Shown here piece by piece: positions 10,696 through 22,344 of a stretch of 64,000 nucleotides of DNA (positions are counted from its first letter, which is position 1; every line of letters starts with the position of its first letter). The notes below the pieces were generated by a model. That model did no database searches. It saw only the letters and a list, made by a program, of their open reading frames with translations, and was not told the origin of the DNA. The stretch spans positions 124,001-188,000 of the forward strand of contig CP075496.1 in assembly GCA_021613535.1 (NCBI GenBank), in the 5' to 3' direction. The stretch comes from Adineta vaga. Lineage: Eukaryota; Rotifera. The translations under genes were made by a program, and so were the position numbers.

Positions 10696-11530
10696 TAAGG
10701 CAGGTATGCTGTGTCAATGTATTGTTTCGATAATAATTCATTAAGAGAATGTCGCTAATGATTTACCCTATCATTCGAACATTCTTTTTTGAGATTATCA
10801 TTTCAAGTACTTTATGGCGCTGAATTAATTCATTGTTTTTTTTCTTTATAGGGAAATGGTACAAACACAAGTTCCAACAAAAAAATCGGAAAATATGGAC
10901 TAGTTAGCTCCCTTCTCTCATATTTTCAACTATGTTTCCTCTTTATTTATTCTTATGGGGATAGGTGTATCGATCGAAAACAGATCGACTCATCTTCTAA
11001 ATAAAAGATAAATCGATCTGCTTATTCCAACTTTTGCTTTTCAGCAAGCGAGATGTCGAGGGTGAGCATTAGCTACCACGATCGCGATTTCGATCCCTGC
11101 TAAGAGGATCTTCATCAGATGACTTGAGTTCAGATACTCCTTATTAAAGGAGTAAACCTTTTTATCTTTCTAAATTTAATAAATTAAATATCTGAAGGTA
11201 AACTTGGTAGCGCTGTGAATTTGTATTAAAATTCAGTGACATTTTAATCTAGAGTAATGTAAAATTAATTATAATTGTGGAATGTGATATTTGTGAAGTT
11301 TGTTTTACCGTGAATATTATTATTGAAGGAGTTCATAGATCCAGTTGTTTGATAAAGAATTGTTTACTAATATATTGCTGATGTGGAAATGGTGTATTGA
11401 TGTTGAATTGAGAATAGTAAATATGCTGAGAGATGAAGAATGGTTGATTATGAATTATTGTAATGGATGTTTGCTGTATAGCAATTGAATTGTGAAATGA
11501 ATAAAAAGTGAAATTGGTTGTCGTTTATAT
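10696..11530. other. Intergenic
   Basis: No gene recognised. A weak tRNA B-box-like word near 11085 was examined and rejected. Confidence 0.4.
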
Positions 11531-11533
11531 AGG

Positions 11534-12110
11534 ACGGGGATGGCAATGGGCGTTGCATTGCATTACTCCTCTGTATGGAGTGTGGGTGCTCTGAATGCTA
11601 TAGCAATCCAATCTTTATGCGCAGATACCGCATTTTTTAAGGTGAGTGTGGGTGTGGGTGCGAGCATTACATCCATCCAACATCCACTCACACCCACACC
11701 CACACCCACACCCACGCCCACAACCACACCCACACCCACCCACACCCACACACACCCACTCACACCCACACCCACACCCACACCCACCCACACCCACACC
11801 CACACCCACACCCACGCCCACACCCACACCCACACCCACCCACACCCACACACACCCACACCCTCACCCACACCCTCCATCAAGTATTCAAGCAATACTA
11901 GATTTAATGCAAGAAAAAACTGAATGTTTACGACGTGATATTAGTGTTGAACAGTCATTAGTTGATCGGTTTGAATTTATTGATCAACAATGTCAAGATG
12001 CTTTTGACGAGTATTATGGTGATGAAACAAAACTTGTCGAAGAAATACAAAAACTCCATCTGATTACTAGACGAACACAGTTACAACAAAGAAAAGAAAT
12101 GAATATTTGA
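11534..12110 (+). other. Possible two-exon gene split by a telomere-like array
   Basis: An open piece at 11540-11641 (MGVALHYSSVWSVGALNAIA and onward) ends at AAG|GTGAGT, a textbook donor that is also the first base run of the telomere-like array. After the array, 11883-12110 encodes a charged helical segment (LRRDISVEQSLVDRFEFIDQ, then EYYGDETKLVEEIQKLH) ending in a stop. Acceptor-like AAG sites lie at 11888-11899. The simplest splice does not keep phase, although a slightly later donor does. The protein is not recognised. It could equally be two unrelated fragments. Confidence 0.3.
11642..11880. repeat. Large telomere-like inverted array
   Basis: A short forward arm (GTGAGTGTGGGTGTGGG) is followed by the loop word CATTACATCCATCCAAC and then about 185 bp of back-running CCCACA/CCCACC units. 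This is the longest interstitial TGTGGG-type array in the window. The loop matches those at about 28825 and 62315 read on the opposite strand. Confidence 0.85.
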
Positions 12111-12705
12111 TTATAATATTAAAATATATCTCGACCCTCTTTTGTTATAGTGGTTAGTTTCGAATATTTAATCAAACAATATAAAATGTTATAATTTTCT
12201 GTTTTTTTTCTCAAGAATATCGGTACTTTTGATTATTTTAGTCCTAACATGTGAGCTGACAGGTAAAGATGCGAAAATATCAAATAAACTTAAAATTCAC
12301 ATCTACATTCTAAGACTAAAACATCGTAAAGTCTATACTGTTGAGCGAGATAGACGATCGGATGGAATACAAATGACCACATTTACTGAGAAAACTAACG
12401 AATTTAATATATGACCACTTAGTGTGGCTTACATTTAATTGAAACAGATAATATATAACATAAAATTTAATATTCCAATTCAAATCCTTAGTATTTTGAA
12501 TTTTTACGTATATGTTCATTTTAACAATTAATTTACATATTAGTGAAATAAAAGAAGTATTGTTTAGATTAATCACTGTTTTATTTAATATATAGTTTGT
12601 TTAAACATGTTATTAAAAAGAAACAGTTGAAAAAACTTTCCCTTTAAAAAATCAAAATGATTATATGCTGTCGAACAATAATAAGAATAAAATATTCTCT
12701 TTTTC
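12111..12705. other. Intergenic, AT-rich
   Basis: No gene supported. It contains the 3' flank of the minus-strand secreted protein gene. Confidence 0.4.
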
Positions 12706-13256
12706 TTAAAGTGGTAAAATCCACATGATAATTGTCGCAGCATTCGAAGCAGCATTTGGACTACAACCAAGTCCAGGTGTCATACAACTTAATTCATATA
12801 AAGCATTTTCAATAACATCTTCAAGATAATCTGAATAATGATAATATTTATCGATGAGTTCCATTACTTTATCAATTCCAAAATAAGTTTTAATCCAATT
12901 AGGAAGTTTATTCCATCCTTTTAAAAGTGCTTGTCGTATAACACTTAATGCAAGTTTACCTAAATAAGGAAAATAATTCATTATATTAACATATATTTTC
13001 TTTGTTTAGATATTTACCTTTACCACGAGTTTGTGATCTATATCCCAATTCATCATTATCTAAACGTGATTGAATTTCAACTTTCTTTTCATCATTGGTT
13101 GTCAGATCGATATTTATCGACTGAATACCATAAATTCCTTGAAATAATATATAGTTTTACTTAAATACACTTATTGACTACTAATAACTTACTCTCTGCT
13201 TCAGCACAGACAAATGCTCCAATAATCAAGAATAAGTAAAATAATGCTGCTTTCAT
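12706..13256 (-). CDS. Small secreted protein, three exons, unknown family
   Basis: Exons 13256-13193, 13137-13018 and 12959-12706 (minus strand) join in phase to 145 codons. Introns of 55 and 58 nt have GTAAGT and GTAAAT donors and TTTCAAG and TATTTAG acceptors. The ATG opens a clear signal peptide (MKAALFYLFLIIGAFVCAEA). The mature protein has a charged segment, then predicted amphipathic helices (LALSVIRQALLKGWNKLPNW) and a C-terminal part with two cysteines and a hydrophobic end. No known domain is recognised. A TATATAAAG box sits about 55 nt before the ATG. Confidence 0.75.
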
Positions 13257-13307
13257 ATTGATCAGTTTTGATAGTTGTGATTTGGTCACTAATGTTTAAC
13301 ATTGAAG

Positions 13308-13317
13308 TCTTTATATA
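13308..13317 (-). promoter_or_regulatory. TATA box of the small secreted protein gene
   Basis: On the minus strand TATATAAAG lies about 55 nt upstream of the ATG at 13256. Similar TATAAA-ATG spacing is seen before the genes at 20819 and 57827. Confidence 0.4.
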
Positions 13318-14208
13318 CGAGTGTAGTCTGTGACTAGAATAATGCTTATCAATTAATTTGGAATTTAGTATAAATTTACAAAGCTTAATATTAATTCGCT
13401 GGTTTTTCTTAGAAAAAGATCTAGTTTCATAGAATTCTATAAGATACACTGGTTTTAATTTGACTAATTTTCCTATTAGATTCCGTTTCATCGAAAAACA
13501 AGATGAAATTGAAAAGAAAAAATGTATTGATTTTGTCATATCAAATTTCTTCAAATCTGCGAAAAGAAAGAGAACGTCGAATAGTGTTGTTAAAAATTGA
13601 ATAGAGAAGTTTTAGATATTTATTTAAAACTTAAGAAATTCATCCACCTGTGTTCTTTCATTCTTACGAAAATTGAACTTTAAATCACCTTGATTAAGAA
13701 CGTTAACATATAACAAAGTCTTCGTTAATTATTTCTTAAGATTTGATATAATTCAAAGCAAATGTCGATGGAAATTGGTGTTTGATTGTTTATTTCTTTT
13801 TACGAAGATCTGTTAACCAAAATTTCACACATGAAAGTATGAATTTTACGTTTTCTTTCTTCACTTAGATTTCATAAAACCGAAAAGAGAATACTTTCTA
13901 ATGAATTTATTATATCAACGTTTGATTACGTTGATCTTGATATTAGCTGAAATTGCTCCCGATATATCATATTTTGACTTCGAATGCGCAGTGAAAATTT
14001 AGATCGAATTTATGAGAGAATATCATAGGAACATCTTATTTACATTATTTCTTTCGATTATTCATTTTCGAATAAGCTTTCAATGTAAATAAACTTACGA
14101 ATGCTTTTCGAAAAAGGATCAATATATTGAAAATAAAGAGATAAAAAACTAGCACGTGTTGTAATATATTTATATGTAGTTATTAGTAGAGTTTAAAGAA
14201 ATATTTTG
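13318..14208. other. Intergenic
   Basis: No gene, RNA gene or repeat recognised. Open frames here lack domain signals. Confidence 0.4.
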
Positions 14209-15331
14209 TTAGTTTTCCTCTTCTGAATAATTATCATTAAATGTTGATGGTTTTGTATCTTGATTTGAACTAATCAATACAATATCACTGATACTAGCAC
14301 GACTGGTTTGACGACTACAAGGAACATGTACCGATGGTATAAATTCACTGGATGATCCAACATTATCATTTGAATGATAGAAGGAAATAGCCGGATCTAT
14401 AACACGTAGAAAAGGTGTTTTATCCAATCCGTTTAAGATGTGTGTCTCATTAAGATCAAGACCCATTTCTTCCAAAGCTTGAATTACTCGTATAGCATTA
14501 GCATCAGTATTTGAAGTAACTAAGAAAGTGCGTATTCGCCATTTATTATCCTCGCCCAATGCTTGACGAACGTTTTGTAATTTGAGAGCAAATGCTTGTA
14601 TTGGACCTTTAGCTAACAAACTTTGCTCCATTTGATGATCACATTGTTCAAAGTTTATTGGTTGAGGTTCTTCCAAAAAGAGTACACCATCTCCATCAAA
14701 AACAATACGAACTTGATCTTTACTCCATGATGAACTGTTAAATGTAGTATCTGCGGTAGTGACAGGATTATCTGAATGTCTTCATAACAAGTGAATGAAA
14801 TAACAGATATAGATAATACCTTTGAATAAATTTATCAACTTACATAGTTATAGGTTGAGCAGGTATCGGCACAGATACCATAGTATATACCAAACCAGCT
14901 GCTATACCTTGTAATGAATTCGAACTTCCGCCAGTCAGTACTTCTCTAACTTGTTCTTCTTCTGTAGATAAGAAGAGATCACATTCCCAAGATGGAAGGT
15001 ATTTTGTAACTTCTTCACCACATGTGAATGACGTTCGTGTAATCGAAAGTTTGTAATAATTGATAGAATTGATAATACGTTTTACTGACCCACCGTCGTT
15101 ACGTGAAACAAGCACAATATCGATTATTGGATTGTCCACGACTTCATTCAATTTTAATAATGATTGTACAAGTGGAAATCCAACACCCGGTTGGAGAGGT
15201 TTGTTAACATTTTCACGTTGATGGTTTGTGTATGCTTCAACTCCATCACGTTTCCATATTTCATGCGATTCACTGCAATCGAAAAGTGCAGTAGATGCAA
15301 TACAAACGACCAGCTTAATTGAAGATTGCAT
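14209..15331 (-). CDS. Cytosolic 5'-nucleotidase I (NT5C1-type)
   Basis: Two exons, 15331-14844 and 14779-14209 (minus), join through a 64-nt intron (GTAAGT donor, ATGAAG acceptor) to 352 codons, close to the roughly 350-370 residues of animal NT5C1A/B. Family landmarks appear in order: STALFDCSESHEIW near the N-terminus, PGVGFPLVQSLLKLN, IDIVLVSRNDGGS, then RIVFDGDGVLF, and a C-terminal RTFLVTSN / NGLDKTPFLRV segment. The family hydrolyses AMP and other nucleoside monophosphates in the cytosol. It has a haloacid-dehalogenase-like fold with catalytic Asp residues, of which the FDGDG pair is visible here. There is no signal peptide of note. The tail beyond about residue 310 is Ser-rich and not conserved. 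Confidence 0.85.
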
Positions 15332-17439
15332 TCTAATTTCTATATCTTATTTTTCTAGAATGAACGAAATAACTTGTCACAGGAAATCTTAGTAGTCTAA
15401 CATTAACACAGGGTTTTTTGATCACAGAGAATAGAGTGTTGAAGTAAACTTTGATTTGATATACTATACGGCAAACGCGTAAAATGCGCATCATGTTGTT
15501 GTTAGAATAGAAGAAAATCTATTAATGCAATGAAAATGTTTCAACAAGATTTCTTTCCTTTTCTAACATATTGCGACAATGTAAAGTTCCGTCCACAGTT
15601 ACACATCCGAACACGTAACAAAAAACAGACTTTTTACGCGTAAAATATTTCTATTTTTTGCCTTCAGAGAAGGTTTTATTAAAAAACCATTTGCATTTCA
15701 ATTTATTCTTTCAAACTTGTTTACTAGAAAAAATTTCCCAATATAGTAGAGTATGCGCTCACTTCCTTTATTTCCTTTTCCGTCTATACTAATAGGAAAT
15801 AAGAAAATCAGTAAAATTTATTTGTTATTCCTTGTCTGACATACTACGTGCGAGAAATGTAGACATCGCGTCAATTTCCGTAGCAGTTGTCACCGAAGTC
15901 AATTAAGTTTCTCATTATCAAGGTATTCAGCCATGATAACTCATGATGTATACAAGTAATACTTATCGATATCTACGTGTTCTATGTCTAAAGGCATATT
16001 TTTTTAATCAAACCTAATGATTTTCGACAACTACAAACGCCTTTAAAAAAAACCAACATATATAATACTTCAATTATTTTTCATATATGCGTATTATATT
16101 TTTTCATTCGTCACCAATATCAAATAACGATGGGTCCTGAAGTAGACGATTATTAAATACACGAAAAGTTTATAAATACGAGTCTTAACAATTAATAATC
16201 AAAAGTTCATTTCTATATCTTTCTCCATCTTTTACCATCTATTCATTTTCATGTAGATTCACCTTAGTCTTTATTTACTTCCTCTGAAAAAAGTAAATTT
16301 TTGTCAAAAATTTTGAAATTGTGATAAATTCATAAGAAGGTAGTCCATCTTCAGATCTTTCAGAAATTATATGATTTTTTCTTAGCTCATTTGAATTTAA
16401 CTGGACTGAAATAGGTTTTTGAGTGAGCGGGGAGGCTTAATACAACGAAACTTAACACTAAAATGTATTGAAAAATGATGTTTTAATACATAAGAGAATA
16501 AAAACGAGCGAAATATTACATCATCTCTTGATTATTCTATGAATTGATTAGAAAGAAATGAAAATACATGATGTGTATTATCTTGAATATTTCGTCAAAA
16601 TCAGAAGAAAACAATCTGAGATACATTTATGATATGAAAGCGATAGATTTTAAGACCGAATTAGCCATCGCATGACTCAACTATACAACAAGCTTCATAT
16701 TCAAATAACTGCGAAAAAAGTTTAATTTCATTTGACAAATGCACTTTTACATGAATTAGATTTAATGAAAATAGAAAAACTAACAAATTGAAAAAATCTT
16801 CATATACCATCATCAGGATTATTTCCTCGACAGACTAATGTTACAATTGTTCAATTTTTCACATGAAAGTCTTTTATCCGTCATTGTCTACTTGAAAGGA
16901 GTTCATGACAGGGAACTCTAAGGGTCATATAGTACGGAATCTAGATCGACTGATCCAATCGAGAATAGAGAATATCAATTTGATATCAATTTTAATTAAC
17001 TATTTCTCTTTTTCGTGGATAAGAGTCTTACAAAAATAAATTTGTTTCCTTGTTTGTGAGTAATGTTATTTTTCACAAAGTGCATACATATTCATTTGAC
17101 ACGAACTTTTATGAAAAACATGCAACCGGTAACAAGGGTAACCAGTTAAAAATGTTCTCTATATAAAATATAAGAACTTCTTTTGATGTTCATTTATAAT
17201 TTATGATCATACTTTTTAAAAGTAGGTTAATTTTTAAAAGAATATTAAAAATAAATTAATTCATACTTCGAATAAAGATTCTCACGAGCAGAAAATTATT
17301 CATAATGGTTGATGTCCTCTAAATTAATTCATTTCATCAAAGAATATTCTGTACAAAGTATATTACTTTCTATTCTTTCATTTAAAAAAAAGTAACTATC
17401 CAAATCAATTCTAAATAAAACTCTTAGATTTTATACCAA
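15332..17439. other. Long intergenic region
   Basis: About 2.1 kb of AT-rich DNA without a supported gene, tRNA or tandem repeat. It separates the diverging nucleotidase and receptor genes and must contain both promoters. Confidence 0.45.
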
Positions 17440-18450
17440 ATGGCATCTGAACACTATTTATCATTCGATTATGTAATAAAACAATTATCTTATTATTATG
17501 GTATTCCAACATTTATCTTGGGATTAGTTGGTGCATGTCTTAATATCATTGTATTTCTTAGTTTGAATACATTTCGACAAAGTTCATGTGCATTCTATCT
17601 TCTTATTATGTCAATCTCTGATCTTGGTCGACTTTTATTCTTTTCATTACAAAATATTCTTTCGCTTGGATTTGATTTTGATTTTAGAAAATTATCAATT
17701 GCTTGTTGTAAAATAAGTTTTGGCGTTTCTGTAACTTGTATATTAATTTCAACAACTTGTTTATGTTTAGCAATTCTTGATCAATATTTTGCAACATCAA
17801 ATTATCAAAAATGCCGACAATGGTCAAATATCAAACTTACTCATTGTTTAGCAACAATTTTTGTTATTCTTTGGATTCTTCATGGAATTCCATATTATAT
17901 ATTTTATACGCATAGTTTTATATCAACAACAAATCAAACAGTTTGTCAATCTTCGAACGATATTTTTAGTCAATATGTAATTTATGGCCAAATTCTAACA
18001 TTGAGAAATTTAATACCGATTTTAACAGTGATATTTGGATTATTAGCTTATTATAATGCAAGAAATCTTGTACATCGAACAGTTCCATTAGTTCGTCGTG
18101 AATTAGATAAACAATTGACTGTAATGGTTCTTATTCAAATTCTTATTAGTTTTTCTACACATTTACCTTATTCAATTCAAACGATACATAAACAATTTCA
18201 TACAAATGAAAATGATAGAAATTTTCGAAAAAAAATGGATTTTGCAAGTACAGTTACTCTCTATTTTTCATTATTATCATATTCGGTAAGAACTATTTTA
18301 TTCTTTAGAAATTCGAAGTTCTATTTTTATCTTTAGACACCATTTTATACATATATTTGTGTTTCAAAACGATATCGACGACAATTTAAATATATTCTTT
18401 TGAAAATCTGTTCAAAACCAATTCGACAAAATGAAAGTGAAGCTTCATAG
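17440..18450 (+). CDS. Orphan rhodopsin-like 7TM receptor with TM7 intron
   Basis: Exons 17440-18285 and 18337-18450 join across a 51-nt intron (TTCG|GTAAGA ... ATCTTTAG) to 319 codons. Without splicing the frame ends at 18336 with a nonsense tail. Splicing restores TM7 and the basic tail (SYSTPFYTYICVSKRYRRQF), typical of bdelloid orphan receptors. TM1 has LGLVGACLNIIVFL with an Asn at the usual position. TM2 ends SISDLGRLLF. The TM3 end is LCLAILDQYFAT in the DRY position. A Cys before TM3 and the Cys in FISTTNQTVCQSS can pair. It is likely a plasma-membrane GPCR; the ligand is unknown. Confidence 0.85.
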
Positions 18451-18909
18451 AAAGTCTACTATTCTGATTCGTTGTTCTGTGATGTTTCTTCATTGAACGT
18501 TAATTCGTTGACAAATAAAACTAAAAGTATTTCTTTTGCTGTTAACTTTAATAACTGATGTGCAAGAGACAAAAGACAAAAATATACTTTTTAATTAAAT
18601 TTTATCAAAAGATTCATAAAAATAACAAAAAAGAAGTACCCTAGAAGTTCGAAAACTTCTTATTTCCACATTTATTGATGTTGAATCTTCAAGAAACTAT
18701 ATGCACAAAAATAAATTGAAATTTGTATAAGTTTTGTTTTATAAACGATTTATAGAGGGCGCTGATAAACATCGATATCTTCTTCTTTTCTTATAAATGG
18801 TTATTAACTTGTTTACACGCGTCCTTCACTGATTCGTTTTCGTCGTTTACTCTATATACCTTTAGATATAAATATCATTACGATAAACAGTTTTTTTCTA
18901 TCATATAAA
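18451..18909. other. Intergenic between receptor and NmrA-like gene
   Basis: Nothing recognised apart from the presumed promoter of the gene at 18910. Confidence 0.4.
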
Positions 18910-19896
18910 ATGGCGAGTAAACAGTTAGTAACTATCGTTGGATCAACCGGTGCACAAGGAGGTGCTATTGTTCGATCATTAGTTGAAACTGGTAAATATA
19001 AGGTATTTAACTTTTTTGTTTTTTTCTTCTTCTTCATCATCTTTTTCATATATAAATAGATTCGTGGTTTAACACGTGATGCAAAAAGTGAAAAATCACA
19101 AGCAATTGCACGTTTAAGTAAAGATATTGAAATGGTTACATGTGATATTGGTAAAAAAGATGATGTTGAACGTGCATTCAAAGATTCATGGGCAATTTTT
19201 GCATTAACTGATTTTTGGGCACAACCGGATAAACCTGAAATAGAAATTCAACAAGGAAAATTAATGGCTGATGTTGCTGATTCTCTTAAAGTACCTTATT
19301 ATATCTATAGTACACTTGAAAATGTAGAAAAAATATCTGGTGGAAAATTAAATGTTCCACATTTTACACAAAAAGCTCAATTACGTGATTATATCAAAGA
19401 AAAACATCCAAATTTAAAAACAATCTATGTTGAACCTGCATTTTACATGCAAAATTGGCAAGGTTTTTCAAAAGTACAAAAATTAGATAATGGTACATTT
19501 GTATTTGCTCATCCAATGGATCAAAAATCATCATTACATATTGTTGATATCGAAGATACAGGTCCAATTGTTCGACAAATTTTAGAAAATCCTGATAAAT
19601 TTGTTGGACAAGATATTTGTATTTGTGGTGAAGAAATTCGTTTTGAAGATGTTCCGAAAGTCTTTACAAAAGTAACTGGTCAACCAGCTATATCAAAATC
19701 ATTAACAGAAGAAGAATATCGTGGTGCAACAAGTTTTCTACCTAAACCAGTTCAAGATGAAATTTTTCATATGTTTAAATGGTTTGAACAATATGGTTAT
19801 TATGGAAAAGATAAAGATTGGAAAAATGGACAACAACTTACAAAATTAAATACATTTGAACAATGGTTACAAAAAACCGGTTGGAAAGGTGAATAA
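18910..19896 (+). CDS. NmrA-like (HSCARG-type) NAD(P)-binding protein
   Basis: Exons 18910-19002 and 19060-19896 join in phase 0 across a 57-nt intron to 309 codons, close to the 299 residues of vertebrate NMRAL1. The N-terminal strand-turn-helix has the glycine motif GSTGAQGGA of Rossmann folds, and IRGLTRD follows as the strand that discriminates NADP. The body has ALTDFWAQPDKPEIEIQQGK, LENVEKISGGKLNVPHFTQK, and YVEPAFYMQNW, all hallmarks of the family. These proteins are atypical short-chain dehydrogenases lacking the YxxxK dyad and act as NADPH redox sensors. A polyadenylation-like AAATAAAAAG follows at about 19923. The gene looks intact. Confidence 0.9.
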
Positions 19897-20030
19897 AATA
19901 GACAAACGTTTTTTTTTATTGAAATAAAAAGTAGATTTTAGTAGAAGAATTTCATATTGTTTCTTTTTCTTTCAACAATATTTAATGATTAAGAAAGAAA
20001 ATCATACGAAAACTTTTTCTAAGAGAATGT

Positions 20031-20516
20031 TTGAATAAGAAGAATTGTACAATTGATATATCTTCAGAGAACAAATCAGAATTATTATGTGATTTAAATG
20101 ATGGAGTAAACGATTTTTTGATAAATATGATCATTGATCCTCGTACTCATGTAGAAAAACAAACAGTAACATTTTTTCATCAATGTGATGGATGTAATCG
20201 TGATATATTCTTATCAAAAGTACAAATTTATATTAATAAATATTATGATTTATCATCATTATGCAATATTCTAATAAATTCAATCAAACTGTCACTACTT
20301 TTCATTTATTACCATTATATAATGTCATTGACAATGAAATTAATTCGTTTCATAGTCGATCAATTATTGTTTGACGCTATAAATAATTTCACGATAAGTC
20401 GTAATACAATTAAACTTTTTGAAAGGAAGAAAACTTGTAAACAAGTGGAACATGTATCTGATGTTGATTCAGAATATTTCAGACATTCAAGCTCTATTTT
20501 CCTTCACCCTCTTTAA
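20031..20516 (+). other. Unassigned ORF, possibly a gene relic
   Basis: An open frame of about 161 codons without an ATG at the start. It contains a CDGCNRDIF motif and a hydrophobic helical part. No domain, splice structure or promoter supports it, and the family is not recognised. Confidence 0.15.
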
Positions 20517-20764
20517 TTGCATTTGCACTCATGAAGCCATTGGAAAGGATCTTTAGCTTTTATCTGATATATAAAAAAAGCATTTTAATTTGAATCTTTT
20601 GAATTGATAATATTCCAAGTCTTCAGTTAAAATTACGAGTCAACAAAGAGACAATAAGTTGTTTATATGATTTCAACAAATATAATTAACAAATGAAGAA
20701 TGTATTCAAGCATTTGTTTAATGAATAAACCCATTTGAAACCTTTTCGCTTTCGAATGCACTTA

Positions 20765-20805
20765 TCTATAAAAGCATTTTGCAAATCTATTTTTTCAATC
20801 AGTGA
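20765..20805 (+). promoter_or_regulatory. TATA box plus initiator-like TCAGT
   Basis: TATAAAA at 20767-20773 is followed about 32 nt later by TCAATCAGT, and the ATG of the secreted-protein gene is at 20819. The spacing fits a focused RNA polymerase II promoter with a very short leader. Confidence 0.45.
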
Positions 20806-20818
20806 AAAGAACCGTATA

Positions 20819-22344
20819 ATGAATACAAAATACTTACTCTTCTTTGTTATATTACAAATTTGTATTGTATATGGATCACATTTTCGTGGTGGAACATTTA
20901 CATGGTAAGTTCTATAGGAAAACTTTTCTTTCTTGAAATTTTCTCTTGTTGATAAGAGACCTTTGAATGCAACTCCATCTGGTAGTACAGCCGATTTTCT
21001 AATACGCGAAAGATTTTCATGGCGTAGCAGTTATAATTTTCCTGCTTATGGTATTATTTGTTATTGTGATGATACAACTATTGCTACTAGTGGTACAATT
21101 GGTGAGAATGATATATTACGATGTACTGCTGGTAGTTATTGTCCTTCTTGGAGTTATTTGAATACAACAACATTTTGTACAGATTACAGTACTATTCTTG
21201 ACGTTAGTTCGGGTGAAAAAACTCGAGTATATACATTACCATTAAATACTTCATTTACCATTTATTATTATAGTGGTAATTGGCTAAATGATCTTGTTAA
21301 AGGAGGTAATACAGTGTGGTATGTTGCAAATCGTGTTAGTACAAATCTTCGACCAGATGGTTATATTAATACCAGTCCTGTTGCTGTTACACTTCCAATT
21401 ATCTACAAAGAAATCAATATACAACATGTACATGTTATTCAAATGTCTGATTTTGATACTAATGATATCTTACAATGTCGATGGGCGAATGCAAACTTTT
21501 CTTATAATACAAATCAATATGATGAATGTGGTGGAATTTGTAGTGGTGTTCCAGGTGCTCTTCTTATTCAAGCAAATTGTACTATTGTATTTACGTTAAC
21601 AACGGCTGGACTCTATGCAGGAGTTGCATTGCAAATAGAAGATTTTTATGACACTGCAGCACAGATAGCCAATAAACCGATGAGTTCAGTTCCACTTCAA
21701 TTTCTCTTTTATGGCTATCCTGCACCAACTGGTTGTACAATGTCACAAAAAATCACTGGTAATCGACCTAATCGTGGTAAGTTTGCATAATACTATATAC
21801 TCTTTTATTCTTATTTTGATTTTTTTATAGCTTGTATTGGAATACCAATCGGTTCCAATGTTACCGAATATGTTATAGTTGAAACATATTGTCCAGGACA
21901 AACAATTGATAATTTTATAACAAGTAGTCCAATTGGAATGAAAAAAGTGCAATTCTCAATCCAAATCCAGGTCAGTTATGAATGAATTATTCGACTATAA
22001 TTATAAAATTTCTTTCCTTTCATAGGTATTTATCATTTGATTCTTAATTGGATTCCCGTATCTGCTCAATATGGTCCTGAACCATTTTGTGCGGGTGCTA
22101 TTGATAATAATAATCTACAATCCAATCAATGGTGTGTTACATTTTTAGTTGGTTTTGATTCACCAGATGTTATTCGACCAAAAGTTGTTCAAGGTTCCAT
22201 TTCTCCAATTGGTACTATTTTTCAAAATCACACAACTTTTTCATTTTAAAGTAAAACTTATTCGTCATTATTATGATAATTGAATGTGAATGTTTTTGAT
22301 TTTTTAGCAACAAAATTCGTTGGTCGTCCTAATCGTAATGATCT
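20819..22344 (+). pseudogene. Secreted glycoprotein-like gene, decayed and cut by a Helitron
   Basis: Exon 1 at 20819 encodes a signal peptide followed by GSHFRGGTFTW. The next exon (about 20951-21779) reads RPLNATPSGST and onward with many N-glycosylation sequons and paired cysteines (CGGICSGVPGALLIQANC). Further exons follow at about 21831-21968, 22026-22250 and 22308-22344. The design matches a family of secreted SHFRGG proteins seen in bdelloids whose function is unknown. Lesions: the exon 1/2 junction cannot be spliced in frame without creating TGA; the A6 run at about 21941 is out of frame with the following ILNPNPG-type segment; the exon ending TTTTCATTT meets TAA at 22248; and the last exon breaks at 22344 where Helitron-like DNA begins. 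No continuation is seen beyond 23785. Confidence 0.7.

Noticed and set aside
11045-11125. tRNA-like B-box word (TTTCGATCC) after TAGCTACCACG
   Set aside because: The two boxes are too close for a tRNA and no cloverleaf can be drawn.
11563-11895. Several ORFs rich in Thr-Pro/His or Val-Gly/Trp
   Set aside because: They are direct translations of the TGTGGG-type array on both strands.
13201-13554. 117-codon minus-strand ORF
   Set aside because: It overlaps the promoter and first exon of the secreted protein gene in another frame and has no protein-like pattern.
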